Shown here piece by piece: positions 7,712 to 17,543 of a DNA stretch of 18,894 nt (positions within the stretch are counted from its first letter, which is position 1; each line of letters begins with the position of its first letter). The translations under genes were made by a program, and so were the position numbers. The DNA lies in the NCBI GenBank assembly GCA_021442845.1, contig JABUSD010000266.1, positions 1 to 18,894 of the forward strand, in the 5' to 3' direction. The DNA comes from Holdemanella sp. (GTDB lineage: Bacteria; Bacillota_I; Bacilli_A; Erysipelotrichales; Erysipelotrichaceae). Below the pieces are notes generated by a model, which worked only from the letters and a program-made list of their open reading frames with translations, searched no databases and was not told the DNA's origin.

Positions 7712-7738
7712 TTGACTAAATTGTTCTATTGGTATAAT
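7712..7738 (+). promoter_or_regulatory. Extended -10 promoter of rpoBC
   Basis: TATAAT (7733-7738) is preceded by TGG (7730-7732), an extended -10 element. TTGACT lies at 7712-7717 with a short 15-bp spacer; if the -10 is read as TAATAT (7735-7740), the spacer becomes 17. The start should fall near 7745, giving a leader of about 100 nt before rpoB. The upstream A/T-rich run at 7699-7709 could act as an UP element. Confidence 0.75.
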
Positions 7739-7754
7739 ATAATAAATTGCATAA

Positions 7755-7785
7755 TAATCCCTAGGATTACTATGGGATTACTATG
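7755..7785 (+). repeat. Tandem 11-bp repeat with competing inverted repeats in the rpoB leader
   Basis: GGATTACTATG occurs twice back to back at 7764-7774 and 7775-7785. The preceding TAATCC (7755-7760) can pair with GGATTA of the first copy (3-nt loop), or as TAATCCC (7755-7761) with GGGATTA (7774-7780, 12-nt loop). The two pairings exclude each other. Confidence 0.75.
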
Positions 7786-7818
7786 CCCAATTTTGCGAAA
7801 TATCGCAAAATTAAGGGG
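7786..7818 (+). promoter_or_regulatory. Strong hairpin in the rpoB 5' leader
   Basis: AATTTTGCGA (7789-7798) pairs perfectly with TCGCAAAATT (7803-7812) around the loop AATA. CCC (7786-7788) can extend the stem by pairing with GGG (7815-7817) past a 2-nt bulge. It has no U-run, so it is not an intrinsic terminator; it ends about 13 nt before the rpoB Shine-Dalgarno. A role in mRNA stability or regulation is inference. Confidence 0.65.
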
Positions 7819-7845
7819 TTTATAGAAAGAAAGGATGGCAAAAAT

Positions 7846-10800
7846 ATGAATAATGAATCGTATAGAATAATGCATTGCGGTAAGAAATCAAAGCGTAGAG
7901 ATTATTCAAAAGTAAGCGGTAATTTAGAATTGCCAAACCTTGTTGAAATCCAAACGAATTCATTCAAATGGTTCACTAAACAAGGCGTTAAAGAGGTTTT
8001 CGAAGAAATCTATCCAATTGAAAACTATGGAAAGAACATCAAATTAAATTTCCTGCGTTATCATTTTGAAGAGCCAAAATACAATGCAGAAGAATCTATG
8101 TATAGAGAATGCAACTATGAAGCACCACTATATGCAGATATGGAACTTGAAGTTACAAATCCAGAAACTGGTGAAGTTGTAACCAAAAGTGAGGAAGTAT
8201 TCCTTGGGAACTTCCCATTAATGACAGAAACAGGAACATTCATCATCAATGGGGCTGAGCGTGTTATTGTTTCTCAGATTGTTCGTTCACCTGGTGCTTA
8301 TTTTGCAGAGAACTATGATGAAAAAACTGGAAAACAGAACTATGCCTGTGAATTGATTCCTAGCCGTGGAACATGGTTAGAATTCATGACAGAGCAAAAG
8401 AAGAGTACAAATGGACGTTTAATCAACGTATCTATTGACCGCCGTCGAAAAGTATTATTCTCAATCCTATTTAAAGCCATCGGTATGTCTTTGAACATTG
8501 ATGTTAACGAAGATACAAGAGATACTTCACAAATGGAGATATTCTTGAAAGCTTTAGGACGTCAATGGGATGATATTGCGCAAGACCCTGAAGATAAGGA
8601 ATATATGAATTTATACTTGTTGTTGTACACTGCGTTCTTTGGCAAGTATGAAGAAATCGAAAATTCATTACTACAGGATAAGGTTAAGACAACACAGGAA
8701 GCATTACTTTCATTCTATGAAAACCAGAGAAGTGATGAAATTCCAACATTAGATGGATCTATCACTTTAATGCAGGCTAAATTCTTTGACCACCGCCGTT
8801 ATGATTTAACAAAGGCAGGTCGTTATAAATTACGCAAGAAATTAAATGCATTCTCACGTATGGAAGGAATGACATTAATTGATGATATCTATGACATTAA
8901 TGGAAATGTATGCATGGAAAAAGGAACATATGTTCGCCGTGATCAGAGAAATCAGTTACGTGATGAATTGGCAAAAGGTGGATACTGTAAAGCATATCCA
9001 TTCCGCCCTGAGTTCCATGAAGAAGATGTTGTAGCGATTCCATTAAGTTACAATAAAGGTTTAGTAGGAAGAATTCTTGCTAGAGATGTAGATTGTGGTT
9101 CTGTATATTTTGAACAGGGTACTGTATTAACACAGAATGATGTGAATACATTAAAAGCGGCTGTAGAAGAAGTAGCTATCTATGGCGGATTAATTGCACA
9201 ACCAATCGTATTGACAGAAGAAAATTCAAAATCTGTTTTCAATTATGGACAGAGATTATACACATTAGGTCGTATTACAAATGCTAAGGGACAGGATGTT
9301 GTTGATAGTAAAATGGAATTGATTGCAAACCGCTTTGAAATCGGTGTAGCAGCGGATCCAATCGATAGAGCAAGCCAGCTTGCTGTTTGTCAAAGAGCAT
9401 TGAATGAAGAGATTACCGTTTGGTTAATCGGTTCTTGTATCCAGGAAGTTTATGTCATGGATAAAGACGGATCTCCATTAAAGATTGCTGGTAATGATCC
9501 ATATGCAAATAAGAATACAATCACTATTTCGGATATGTATGCATTCTTCTCATATAGTTTGAACATTATGGAAGGTGTTGGATCAACGGATGATATTGAC
9601 ATGTTAGGAAACCGTCGTATCCGTTCTGTTGGTGAATTGATTCAGAACCAGTTCCGTATCGGATTGTCACGTATGGAAAGAGTTGTAAAGGAAAGAATGT
9701 CAATTCAGGAATTGGATGCGTTAAGTCCAAAGAAATTATCAAACATTCGACCATTAACAGCTGCAATTAAAGAATTCTTCTCAAGTTCACAGTTGTCACA
9801 GTTTATGGACCAGCAAAATCCACTTGCAGAATTAACAAACAAGCGTCGTATTTCTGCATTAGGACCTGGTGGTTTAACTCGTGATCGTGCTGGATTCGAA
9901 GTTCGTGACGTTCATAGTTCACACTATGGAAGAATCTGTCCAATCGAAACACCAGAAGGACCAAACATCGGTTTGATCTCTAACTTGACTACATATGCAA
10001 AGATTAACGAATATGGATTCATCACAAGTCCATATCGTATCGTAAATAAAGATGGTACCGTAAGTGAAGAGGCTATTTATCTATCAGCTGATGAAGAAGC
10101 CGATTATACAATTGCGCAGGCCAACGAAGTTCATGGTGGACGCTTAGTTAAAGACAGAGTAGTCGCTCGTAAGAATCAGGATACAATCATCGTTGATAGA
10201 GAAGAAGTTGAATTAGCCGACGTTTCTCCAAAGCAGATCGTATCTGTAGCAACTGCATGTGTTCCATTCCTGGAAAACGACGATGCTACACGTGCCTTAA
10301 TGGGTGCCAACATGCAGCGTCAGGCCGTACCTCTATTACAGCCACACTCACCACTTGTAGGAACTGGTATCGAATATAAGATTGCCAAGGACTCAGGTGT
10401 AGGTATCGTATCAAAATACAATGGTGTTATCGAATATGTTGATAGCTTACGTATTGTATTAAGAGATGAAAAAGGGGAAACGCATACATACCAGCTGCGT
10501 AAATTCGGACGTTCAAATGCAAGTACATGTATCAACCAGAAACCAATCGTAGAAGTTGGTGAAGTTGTTCAGAAAGGGGATATCCTTGCGGATGGTCCTT
10601 CTATGGAAAATGGAGAATTGGCATTAGGACAGAATGTTACAATCGCATATATGACTTGGTATGGGTATAACTATGAAGATGCTATCATCATGTCAGAACG
10701 TATGGTTAGCGATGACATTTATACATCAATCCACGTAGAAGAATATGACATTGATTGCCGTGACACAAAGTTAGGACCAGAAGAAATCACCCGTGATATT

Positions 10801-11940
10801 CCTAACGTTGGTGAAAATGCTGTTCGTAAGCTTGATGCAAATGGAATCATCATGGTTGGTTCTGAAGTAAAAGAAGGTGATATCCTTGTTGGTAAGGTTA
10901 CACCTAAAGGACAGAGCGAAGTTTCACCAGAAGAAAAATTATTGCTGGCTATCTTCGGTGAAAAATCGCGAGAAGTTCGTGATAACTCATTAAAAGTACC
11001 TCATGGTGGAGCTGGAATTGTTCACTCAATCCGTGTATTCAAACGTGGTGACGGTTCGGAACTTCCTCCAGGCGTAAATATGCGCGTTAAAGTGTATATC
11101 GTTCAAAAACGTAAGATTTCCGAAGGTGACAAGATGTCAGGTCGTCACGGAAATAAGGGAGTTATCTCAAAGATTCTTCCAATTGAAGATATGCCATTTA
11201 TGAAGGATGGACGTCCAGTGGATATCCTATTGAATCCATTTGGGGTACCATCTCGTATGAATATCGGTCAGATCTTAGAAATTCATTTAGGATATGCTGC
11301 AAAGAAACTTAGTGATAAAACAGGTGAATCTGTTAAGTTCGCAACACCAGTATTCGATGGATTATCAAATGATGATTTAGCGGCTGTAATGCAGGAAGCA
11401 CAGATGACAAAAGATGGTAAGCAGGTATTATACGATGGACAGACGGGTCAGCCATTCGATGAACGAATCAGTGTTGGTGTAATGTACATGATCAAACTTG
11501 CTCACATGGTTGATGACAAGCTACATGCTCGTGCTACAGGACCTTACTCACTCGTAACACAGCAGCCATTAGGTGGTAAAGCACAGAATGGTGGACAGAG
11601 ATTTGGAGAAATGGAAGTATGGGCACTTGAAGCATATGGTGCTGCACATACATTACAGGAAATCCTGACTATCAAATCAGATGATATCCAAGGTCGTATC
11701 AAGACATATGAAGCAATCATCAAAGGAAAGGATATTCCAGAACCAGGTGTTCCTGAATCGTTTAGAGTATTGATGCATGAACTTCAAGGATTAGCAATCG
11801 ATGTTCGTCTATTGGATGAAAATAACAATGAAGTAGATATTACTTTAGATGATGATGAAGGAAACACAGCTCCAGCTCATAAAGAAGAGTTAGTGAATGA
11901 TGTGGATTCATCAAGTATGGAAATCAAGGAGGTAGAATAA
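7846..11940 (+). CDS. rpoB: DNA-directed RNA polymerase beta subunit
   Basis: RpoB forms half of the polymerase active-site cleft. I start at 7846 (1364 residues): the [22 protein letters not shown] region aligns with normal RpoB N-termini, and AAGGAT precedes it, while the in-frame ATG at 7783 lies in the leader repeat and hairpin. The rifampicin cluster SQLSQFMDQ begins near residue 648 and ends at [10 protein letters not shown]. Most contacts are conserved (Asp655, Ser670), but the E. coli His526 position is Asn665. The catalytic-core stretches [11 protein letters not shown] and [22 protein letters not shown] are intact. The lobe between GRYK (325) and SDMYAFF (562) is about 237 residues, against roughly 110 in B. 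subtilis as I recall it, and accounts for most of the extra length. The C-terminal tail is acidic. The stop overlaps the rpoC start by 1 nt. Confidence 0.98.
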   Translation: MNNESYRIMHCGKKSKRRDYSKVSGNLELPNLVEIQTNSFKWFTKQGVKEVFEEIYPIENYGKNIKLNFLRYHFEEPKYNAEESMYRECNYEAPLYADMELEVTNPETGEVVTKSEEVFLGNFPLMTETGTFIINGAERVIVSQIVRSPGAYFAENYDEKTGKQNYACELIPSRGTWLEFMTEQKKSTNGRLINVSIDRRRKVLFSILFKAIGMSLNIDVNEDTRDTSQMEIFLKALGRQWDDIAQDPEDKEYMNLYLLLYTAFFGKYEEIENSLLQDKVKTTQEALLSFYENQRSDEIPTLDGSITLMQAKFFDHRRYDLTKAGRYKLRKKLNAFSRMEGMTLIDDIYDINGNVCMEKGTYVRRDQRNQLRDELAKGGYCKAYPFRPEFHEEDVVAIPLSYNKGLVGRILARDVDCGSVYFEQGTVLTQNDVNTLKAAVEEVAIYGGLIAQPIVLTEENSKSVFNYGQRLYTLGRITNAKGQDVVDSKMELIANRFEIGVAADPIDRASQLAVCQRALNEEITVWLIGSCIQEVYVMDKDGSPLKIAGNDPYANKNTITISDMYAFFSYSLNIMEGVGSTDDIDMLGNRRIRSVGELIQNQFRIGLSRMERVVKERMSIQELDALSPKKLSNIRPLTAAIKEFFSSSQLSQFMDQQNPLAELTNKRRISALGPGGLTRDRAGFEVRDVHSSHYGRICPIETPEGPNIGLISNLTTYAKINEYGFITSPYRIVNKDGTVSEEAIYLSADEEADYTIAQANEVHGGRLVKDRVVARKNQDTIIVDREEVELADVSPKQIVSVATACVPFLENDDATRALMGANMQRQAVPLLQPHSPLVGTGIEYKIAKDSGVGIVSKYNGVIEYVDSLRIVLRDEKGETHTYQLRKFGRSNASTCINQKPIVEVGEVVQKGDILADGPSMENGELALGQNVTIAYMTWYGYNYEDAIIMSERMVSDDIYTSIHVEEYDIDCRDTKLGPEEITRDIPNVGENAVRKLDANGIIMVGSEVKEGDILVGKVTPKGQSEVSPEEKLLLAIFGEKSREVRDNSLKVPHGGAGIVHSIRVFKRGDGSELPPGVNMRVKVYIVQKRKISEGDKMSGRHGNKGVISKILPIEDMPFMKDGRPVDILLNPFGVPSRMNIGQILEIHLGYAAKKLSDKTGESVKFATPVFDGLSNDDLAAVMQEAQMTKDGKQVLYDGQTGQPFDERISVGVMYMIKLAHMVDDKLHARATGPYSLVTQQPLGGKAQNGGQRFGEMEVWALEAYGAAHTLQEILTIKSDDIQGRIKTYEAIIKGKDIPEPGVPESFRVLMHELQGLAIDVRLLDENNNEVDITLDDDEGNTAPAHKEELVNDVDSSSMEIKEVE

Positions 11941-14900
11941 TGAGTATCAATAAATTTGCCTCAATGCAGGTTCGCCTAGCATCTCCTGATATTATCAAGA
12001 CATGGTCTCATGGAGAAGTTACAAAGCCTGAAACAATTAACTACCGTTCCCAAAAAGCGGAAAAAGACGGATTGTTCTGTGAGCGCATTTTCGGTCCTAC
12101 AAAGGACTGGGAATGTACTTGTGGTAAATATAAGAAAGTACGTTTTAAAGGGGTTGTATGTGACCGTTGTGGTGTCGAAATCACAAAATCAAGCGTTCGT
12201 CGTGAACGTATGGGACATATTGAATTAGCAGCACCAGTTGCTCACATCTGGTATTTGCGTGGAATCCCTAGCCGTATGGCATTATTATTGGATGTTACTC
12301 CAAAACAGTTAGAAGAAGTTGTATACTTCGTAAGCTATATCGTGACAGATCCAAAGGATACAGATCTGGTATATAAGCAGATCTTATCCGAAAGAGAATA
12401 CCGTGAAAACATGGCTATTTATGGATCTAGTGCATTTAAGGCACAGACTGGTGCAGAGGCTGTTCTAAAACTTTTACAGGATGTTGATCTTGAAAAGGAA
12501 TTTGCGGATGTACAGGAAGCTTTAGATAATGCACAAGGTGAAAAGCGCAAGAAATTAATCAAGCGTCTAGATACAATCAACGCATTTAGAAATAGCGACA
12601 ACAAGCCAGAATGGATGATTCTTACAAACATTCCGGTAATACCACCAGATTTAAGACCAATGCTGCAGTTGGATGGTGGACGTTTCGCAACAAGTGACTT
12701 GAATGATTTATATCGTCGTGTTATCACTCGTAACAATCGTTTACACAAGCTTCTTGATTTAGGAACACCTAATATCATTGTGCAGAATGAAAAGCGTATG
12801 TTACAGGAAGCTGTTGATGCATTGATTGACAATGGACGTCGTTCAAAACCAATTACTGGTGCTGGCGGACGTGCATTAAAATCATTGTCTCACTCATTAA
12901 AAGGTAAACAGGGACGTTTCCGTCAGAACTTATTAGGTAAACGTGTTGACTTCTCAGGACGTTCTGTAATTGCCGTAGGACCAGATCTAAAGATGTACCA
13001 GTGTGGTATTCCTCGTGAAATGGCTGTTAACCTATTTAAGCCATTCATTATCAATGAAATCGTAAATCAGAAATTAGCAGCAAATCCAAAGAATGCTGAA
13101 AAGCTGATTGATAAGCGCGATACAAGAATCTGGGATGTAGTTGAAAAAGTAATCGATGGATACCCTGTATTAATGAACCGTGCCCCAACACTACACCGTT
13201 TAGGTATTCAGGCATTCCTGCCTAAGCTTGTAGAAGGACGTGCAATGCGTCTTCACCCTCTTGTATGTACTGCCTTCAATGCCGATTTTGACGGTGACCA
13301 GATGGCTATTCACGTACCACTAAGTGAAGAAGCACGTGCGGAAGCATTGGTTATGATGTTAGGATCACATAACATTCTTGGACCAAAAGATGGTAAACCA
13401 ATCGTTACGCCTGGTCAGGACATGGTTATGGGTAACTTCTATTTAACTATGGAAGAGACAGCACAGGAATTAGAAGAAGAAGCAAAACGCTATTTGGATG
13501 TGGATTGTCCAAAGGAAGCACAGCTTTGGCATACTTTCGCATTAAATGAAGGACATGTCTATGCAAATGTCGATGAAGCAATGATGGCTTACCAGACTAA
13601 GCAGATTCATCTTCACTCGCGTATTGCGATCCCTGTAAAAGGAATCAATAAGTCTTCATTCAATGAAAAGCACTCAAATGATTTCTTAGTAACAACAGTA
13701 GGTAAGATTATCTTTAATGGAATGTTCCCAGAAGATTTCCCATATATCAACGAGGTTTCACCAGAAAACTTTGAAGAAACACCAGACAAGTATTTCATTA
13801 GCCCTGGAAATAATATTAAGGAATATATCCAGAATCTACCACTAGTTGAAGCCGTTAAGAAAAAACAGCTAGGACAAGTAATTGCTGAAATCTTTAAGCG
13901 TTATAGTGTGGATGAAACAGCCGAAACACTTGATCAGATCAAGGCTTTAGGATTTAAATATTCAACAGTTGCAGGTATCACTGTAGCTCTATCTGATATT
14001 GAAGTTGCTCCTAACAAATGGAATCACGTTGATGAAGGACGTGCAAAAGCCAACCAGTTAAAATACCTTCAGAAAAAAGGTATGTTAACAATGGAAGAAT
14101 GGGAACGCCATTTAAATAAATTATGGACAGACATTAAAGATGATATCGTAAAAGAATTAATGGATAACTTACCACGTAAAAACCCAATTAACATGATGGC
14201 AACATCAGGAGCTCGTGGTAATACATCAAACTTCGCTCAGCTAGCTGGTATGCGTGGATTAATGGGTAAACCAGGACATACGAAATCAGGAGTTGGAGAA
14301 TATGTACCATCAATCATAGAAGTTCCTATTTACTCATGTTTCCGTGAAGGAGTGAACGTGTCAGAGTTCTTCATCTCTACTCACGGTGTGCGTAAGGGTC
14401 TAACAGATACTGCCTTAAAGACAGCTGAATCTGGATACTTGACTCGTCGTCTAGTAGATGTTGCCCAGGATGTCATTATCAAGGAAGATGACTGTGGAAC
14501 AGACAAAGGATACTGGATTGAAACATTAATCGATCGTAAGACAAATTCGGAAATCGAAGGATTAGAAGCCCGTATTGTTGGTCGTTATAGCAAGCAGGAT
14601 GTATTCCACCCAGAAACAGGTGAATTAATCATTGCATCCGATGAATTTATCACAGATGAACTAGCAAAAGCTATCGTGGATGCTGGTGTAAAAGGAATGA
14701 AAATCCGTTCTGTATTTACATGTAAATCACGTCAAGGTATCTGCCGCAAGTGTTATGGACGTAACATGGCAACAGGTAAGGACGTCGAAGTTGGTGAAGC
14801 TGTTGGTATCATGGCTGCACAGTCAATCGGTGAACCAGGTACACAGTTAACAATGCGTACATTCCACACCGGAGGTGTTGCTGGTGGTGATGATGGAGAT

Positions 14901-15794
14901 ATCACACAAGGTTTACCACGTGTTGAAGAATTATTCGAAGCACGTTGTCCTAAGGGTGTTGCAGCTATCGCTCAGATTTCTGGACAGATCACTTCCATCG
15001 AAAACATTGAAGGAACAAAACGCCAGGAAGTTATCATCACTTCAGAACATGAAAGCGTATCTCACAAGATTAATGCAAACCAGTCGTTAAGACCATGGGT
15101 TGTTGTTGGTGAATCAATTGAAGCCGGTGTCGCATTAACCGAAGGACCACTTGATCCTAAGGAGTTATTGCGTGTAGCTGGGGTTCGTGAAGTTCAGGAT
15201 TACATCTTAAAAGAAGTTAAGAAAGTATACCAGTCACAAGGTATTGAAATTTCTGACAAGCACCTTGAAGTTATGATTAAACAGATGATGAAGAAAGTTA
15301 TCGTTGTTGATTCAGGTGACACGGATTTAAATGTTGGTGTTCAGATTTCATTGAACAACATCACAAATATTAACCGTGATGCATTGTTATCGGGAAAGAC
15401 ACCAGCAACTTTCAAACCTGTATTACTAGGTATTTCTAAATCTTCTGTTGAAACAGATTCATTCTTATCAGCTGCTTCCTTCCAGGAAACAACAAAGGTA
15501 TTAACTGATGCAACAATCAAGGGTAAGGTTGACTATCTATATGGATTAAAGGAAAATGTTATCATTGGTAAGTTAATCCCTGCTGGTACTGGATGTACTG
15601 GAGAACGTCCACAGAATGCAATTGTTGCCGCTAAGGCAAAAGAGCTTCGTGACAAGCGAATTGCTCGTATGGCTGAAGTTCAGGATGAAGAATTTGATAA
15701 ATTCGCTAATCAGGAATTAGAAGAGACTTTAGCAGATGACACAATTGAATTTGATGATGATCTAAGCATTGAAGAAGTAAATATCGAAGAATAA
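11940..15794 (+). CDS. rpoC: DNA-directed RNA polymerase beta' subunit
   Basis: The 1284-residue beta' subunit carries the catalytic metal loop NADFDGDQ with Asp449, Asp451 and Asp453. The N-terminal zinc site uses Cys59, Cys61, Cys74 and Cys77; the second zinc site uses Cys852, Cys928, Cys935 and Cys938. The trigger-loop region is at [18 protein letters not shown]. The protein is somewhat longer than B. subtilis RpoC (about 1200). The last 30 residues are strongly acidic (for example [15 protein letters not shown]), like the RpoB tail. It starts at the TAATG overlap with rpoB, with AAGGAGG at 11927-11933 in the end of rpoB, so translation is coupled to give equal subunits. Confidence 0.98.
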   Translation: MSINKFASMQVRLASPDIIKTWSHGEVTKPETINYRSQKAEKDGLFCERIFGPTKDWECTCGKYKKVRFKGVVCDRCGVEITKSSVRRERMGHIELAAPVAHIWYLRGIPSRMALLLDVTPKQLEEVVYFVSYIVTDPKDTDLVYKQILSEREYRENMAIYGSSAFKAQTGAEAVLKLLQDVDLEKEFADVQEALDNAQGEKRKKLIKRLDTINAFRNSDNKPEWMILTNIPVIPPDLRPMLQLDGGRFATSDLNDLYRRVITRNNRLHKLLDLGTPNIIVQNEKRMLQEAVDALIDNGRRSKPITGAGGRALKSLSHSLKGKQGRFRQNLLGKRVDFSGRSVIAVGPDLKMYQCGIPREMAVNLFKPFIINEIVNQKLAANPKNAEKLIDKRDTRIWDVVEKVIDGYPVLMNRAPTLHRLGIQAFLPKLVEGRAMRLHPLVCTAFNADFDGDQMAIHVPLSEEARAEALVMMLGSHNILGPKDGKPIVTPGQDMVMGNFYLTMEETAQELEEEAKRYLDVDCPKEAQLWHTFALNEGHVYANVDEAMMAYQTKQIHLHSRIAIPVKGINKSSFNEKHSNDFLVTTVGKIIFNGMFPEDFPYINEVSPENFEETPDKYFISPGNNIKEYIQNLPLVEAVKKKQLGQVIAEIFKRYSVDETAETLDQIKALGFKYSTVAGITVALSDIEVAPNKWNHVDEGRAKANQLKYLQKKGMLTMEEWERHLNKLWTDIKDDIVKELMDNLPRKNPINMMATSGARGNTSNFAQLAGMRGLMGKPGHTKSGVGEYVPSIIEVPIYSCFREGVNVSEFFISTHGVRKGLTDTALKTAESGYLTRRLVDVAQDVIIKEDDCGTDKGYWIETLIDRKTNSEIEGLEARIVGRYSKQDVFHPETGELIIASDEFITDELAKAIVDAGVKGMKIRSVFTCKSRQGICRKCYGRNMATGKDVEVGEAVGIMAAQSIGEPGTQLTMRTFHTGGVAGGDDGDITQGLPRVEELFEARCPKGVAAIAQISGQITSIENIEGTKRQEVIITSEHESVSHKINANQSLRPWVVVGESIEAGVALTEGPLDPKELLRVAGVREVQDYILKEVKKVYQSQGIEISDKHLEVMIKQMMKKVIVVDSGDTDLNVGVQISLNNITNINRDALLSGKTPATFKPVLLGISKSSVETDSFLSAASFQETTKVLTDATIKGKVDYLYGLKENVIIGKLIPAGTGCTGERPQNAIVAAKAKELRDKRIARMAEVQDEEFDKFANQELEETLADDTIEFDDDLSIEEVNIEE

Positions 15795-15801
15795 TAGAAT
15801 C

Positions 15802-15830
15802 AGCTCATATCATTGATATGGGCTTTTCTT
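15802..15830 (+). terminator. Intrinsic terminator of rpoBC
   Basis: AGCTCATATC (15802-15811) pairs with GATATGGGCT (15815-15824), ten pairs with one G-U and a 3-nt loop, followed by TTTCTT. It starts 7 nt after the rpoC stop. Confidence 0.85.
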
Positions 15831-15840
15831 ATGGTAGAAT
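15813..15840 (+). promoter_or_regulatory. Extended -10 promoter embedded in the rpoC terminator
   Basis: TTGATA (15813-15818, 5 of 6) and TAGAAT (15835-15840, 5 of 6) have a 16-bp spacer, with TGG at 15832-15834 forming an extended -10. The expected start, 6-7 nt after the -10, falls at or next to the ATG at 15847, and no Shine-Dalgarno sequence precedes that ATG. Confidence 0.6.
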
Positions 15841-15846
15841 ACGTAT

Positions 15847-16146
15847 ATGAATATATATGATTTGACAAGGGCATATTATGCTTTTATTGTAAGAAAACGC
15901 AACAAACGAAACTGCATAATTGCCCTGAAATATGAAACAGGATTGAACCTACATACAATTATGGATGCCCTTTTCTTTGATGGTGCTATCATTCTGGATT
16001 GTGGTATGAAAGAAATAGAGAACTATGATGGAATGATTGATTGTGATAAAGAACGGTTCTATGATGTAGAACAATCCATATTGGAAGAAATCGTTTCAAA
16101 CAAAACCTTTGAGCATCATGAAAATGCAACATGCACAAAATATTAA
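15847..16146 (+). CDS. Hypothetical protein, 99 residues, probably from a leaderless transcript
   Basis: I do not recognise a family. The product begins MNIYDLTRAYYAFIVRKRN, has a basic patch at 17-22 (RKRNKR), a central hydrophobic segment around 39-52, then an acidic C-terminal half. It has no signal peptide. The reading frame is flanked exactly by a promoter and a strong terminator, which favours a real gene. No Shine-Dalgarno is visible, and the promoter predicts a transcript beginning at the ATG. The basic N-terminus could mean nucleic-acid contact, but that is weak. Its place just after rpoC may be incidental. Confidence 0.65.
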   Translation: MNIYDLTRAYYAFIVRKRNKRNCIIALKYETGLNLHTIMDALFFDGAIILDCGMKEIENYDGMIDCDKERFYDVEQSILEEIVSNKTFEHHENATCTKY

Positions 16147-16174
16147 AGGAGATACGAATATCTCCTTTGTTTTT
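16145..16174. terminator. Intrinsic terminator after the 99-residue gene, possibly shared with asnA
   Basis: AAAGGAGATA (16145-16154) pairs perfectly with TATCTCCTTT (16159-16168) across a CGAA tetraloop and runs into GTTTTTAT. The stop codon TAA overlaps the base of the stem. On the minus strand the hairpin lies just past the asnA stop (16173) but has only a weak U-run. Confidence 0.88.
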
Positions 16175-17180
16175 ATAATAGCGGAATATTATTTTCAAGG
16201 CATTCTTTTACCATTTGATCTGGCCATAAAGAAGCCTGCACTTCACCGATATGTGCCTTCTTTAATAGAAGCATGCATAAGCGGGATTGCCCAATCCCTC
16301 CTCCAATCGAATATGGAAGTTTCTTGTCAAGGATGGCTTTGTGGAATGGTAGTTTTGCACGTTCCATGCAGTTTTCAATTTCTAACTGTTTTAATAAAGA
16401 TTCTTCACTGACACGGATACCCATGCTGGAAATTTCCAGTGAACACTGTAATGGTTCATACCAGAATAAGATATCCCCATTTAATTCCCAGTCATCATAG
16501 TCAGGCGCACGCCCATCGTGCTTTTCGCCGTTGGACAGTTTTCCACCAATGCGCATTAGGAATACGCATCCCAATTCCTTTGTAATCGCATTTTCTCTTT
16601 CTTTTGAAGTCATATCTGGGTAGCGATCCAATAACTCCTGCGTTGTCATGAAGTGAATCTTATCTGGTAGATGATTTACTGCCTGTGGGTATTTATACCA
16701 GACTTCATGCTCCATATGTTTGATGACTTTAAAAATAGTCTCTACATGCTGTTTTAATACATTGATTGTTCTTTCATCTTTTGAGATTACTTTTTCCCAA
16801 TCCCACTGGTCTACATAGACAGAGTGTAAGTTGTCTAGAGCTTCGTCTTTACGGATTGCGTTCATATTTGTATACAATCCTTCATGAAGCTGGAAACCAT
16901 ACTTTTTAAGCGCCATACGTTTCCATTTAGCTAATGAGTGGACTACTTCAATTGGCTCATCATTTAATTCCATCATAGTAAATGAAACGGGTTTTTCGGT
17001 ACCATTCAAATCATCGTTCAATCCGGAATTCTTTCTTACAAAGATTGGCGCACTGATTCTTGATAAGTTTAATTCCTTTCCAAATTCATATTGGAAGGTA
17101 TCACGAATATACTTGATTGCGTTCTGTGTCTCGCGAACAGATAATACTGGATTGTAGTTTTCAGGTATAATTAAGTTCAT
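16173..17180 (-). CDS. asnA: Aspartate--ammonia ligase (asparagine synthetase A)
   Basis: The 335-residue enzyme makes L-asparagine from aspartate, ammonia and ATP, with an aspartyl-AMP intermediate, in the cytosol. It has the class II aminoacyl-tRNA-synthetase-like fold of the AsnA family. Visible signatures are [15 protein letters not shown] (53-67), [11 protein letters not shown] (81-91), VDQWDWE (123-129), GRAPDYDDW (223-231) and the motif-3-like [11 protein letters not shown] (293-303). Length is standard (about 330). AAGGAG (minus strand, 17197-17192) precedes the ATG by about 11 nt. It is a single-gene unit, divergent from the 71-residue protein gene, with a short leader and no room for a T-box riboswitch. 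Confidence 0.97.
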   Translation of the reverse strand: MNLIIPENYNPVLSVRETQNAIKYIRDTFQYEFGKELNLSRISAPIFVRKNSGLNDDLNGTEKPVSFTMMELNDEPIEVVHSLAKWKRMALKKYGFQLHEGLYTNMNAIRKDEALDNLHSVYVDQWDWEKVISKDERTINVLKQHVETIFKVIKHMEHEVWYKYPQAVNHLPDKIHFMTTQELLDRYPDMTSKERENAITKELGCVFLMRIGGKLSNGEKHDGRAPDYDDWELNGDILFWYEPLQCSLEISSMGIRVSEESLLKQLEIENCMERAKLPFHKAILDKKLPYSIGGGIGQSRLCMLLLKKAHIGEVQASLWPDQMVKECLENNIPLL

Positions 17181-17209
17181 AATGTATACATCTCCTTCAC
17201 ATAGAGTGT

Positions 17210-17218
17210 ATTATATCA
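17210..17218 (-). promoter_or_regulatory. Extended -10 promoter of asnA
   Basis: On the minus strand TGATATAAT (17218-17210) combines a TGn extension with a perfect TATAAT. The -35 region at 17 bp (ATACAT) is poor, so the extended -10 and the very A/T-rich flank probably drive it. The start near 17203 leaves a leader of about 22 nt. Confidence 0.65.
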
Positions 17219-17277
17219 TAAAAATATAAAAAATGTATAGAAAATATGCACATATGAACTTAAAATATGAACACAAA

Positions 17278-17306
17278 TTGACAAATATACATATTTATTA
17301 TAGACT
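17278..17306 (+). promoter_or_regulatory. Promoter of the 71-residue protein gene
   Basis: A perfect TTGACA (17278-17283) is followed after 17 bp by TAGACT (17301-17306, 4 of 6). The start near 17313 leaves a very short leader holding the GAGGT ribosome site. The interval between the two divergent promoters (17219-17277) is about 80 percent A/T, with no clear operator seen. Confidence 0.6.
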
Positions 17307-17314
17307 AAGTAAGC

Positions 17315-17319
17315 GAGGT
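17315..17319 (+). promoter_or_regulatory. Ribosome binding site choosing the start at 17328
   Basis: GAGGT ends 8 nt before the ATG at 17328 but only 2 nt before the in-frame ATG at 17322. The spacing therefore favours 17328 as the real start. Confidence 0.7.
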
Positions 17320-17327
17320 AGATGAAT

Positions 17328-17543
17328 ATGAAGAATATTGTTGACGTTTTAGAAAGCGTTTCTGTAAAGAAACATGTAGTTACATCAATTGAATATGAAT
17401 GCGAATCAGAAAAGCAGGAAGATGCCGTATTTGAATCTGTAAGAAATCTTGTGACAGAACATCTTGATGATTTCGCAAAGATTACCTTCGATATTGATCA
17501 GGCAGAACATAAAGTAAAAGTAGAAGTTATCCAGAATGCCTAG
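17328..17543 (+). CDS. Hypothetical protein, 71 residues, acidic
   Basis: I do not recognise a family. The predicted pattern is beta-alpha-beta: KKHVVTSIEYECESE, then a helix EDAVFESVRNLVTEHLDDFAK, then ITFDID and HKVKVEVIQ strands, like a small ferredoxin-like or dimerising fold (inference only). It has one Cys, no signal peptide and no membrane span. It is a single-gene unit with its own promoter and a terminator whose left arm lies inside the last codons. The start at 17328 is preferred over 17322 on Shine-Dalgarno spacing. Confidence 0.75.
   Translation: MKNIVDVLESVSVKKHVVTSIEYECESEKQEDAVFESVRNLVTEHLDDFAKITFDIDQAEHKVKVEVIQNA

Noticed and set aside
7783..7845. Longer rpoB start at the ATG at 7783
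   Set aside because: It has no ribosome site, its ATG is part of the second copy of the leader repeat, and the added residues are encoded by the perfect hairpin. RpoB homology and AAGGAT support 7846.
12419..12832. Minus-strand open frame of 137 codons inside rpoC
   Set aside because: Shadow of a conserved gene, with no promoter or ribosome site and composition unlike the real genes.
16109..16411. Plus-strand open frame antisense to asnA
   Set aside because: It runs across the terminator hairpin at 16145-16168 into the antisense of asnA; not plausible as a gene.
17181..17321. Possible T-box or other riboswitch upstream of asnA
   Set aside because: The minus-strand promoter at 17210-17218 leaves only about 22 nt of leader. 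There is no T-box consensus, specifier stem or terminator pair in the gap.
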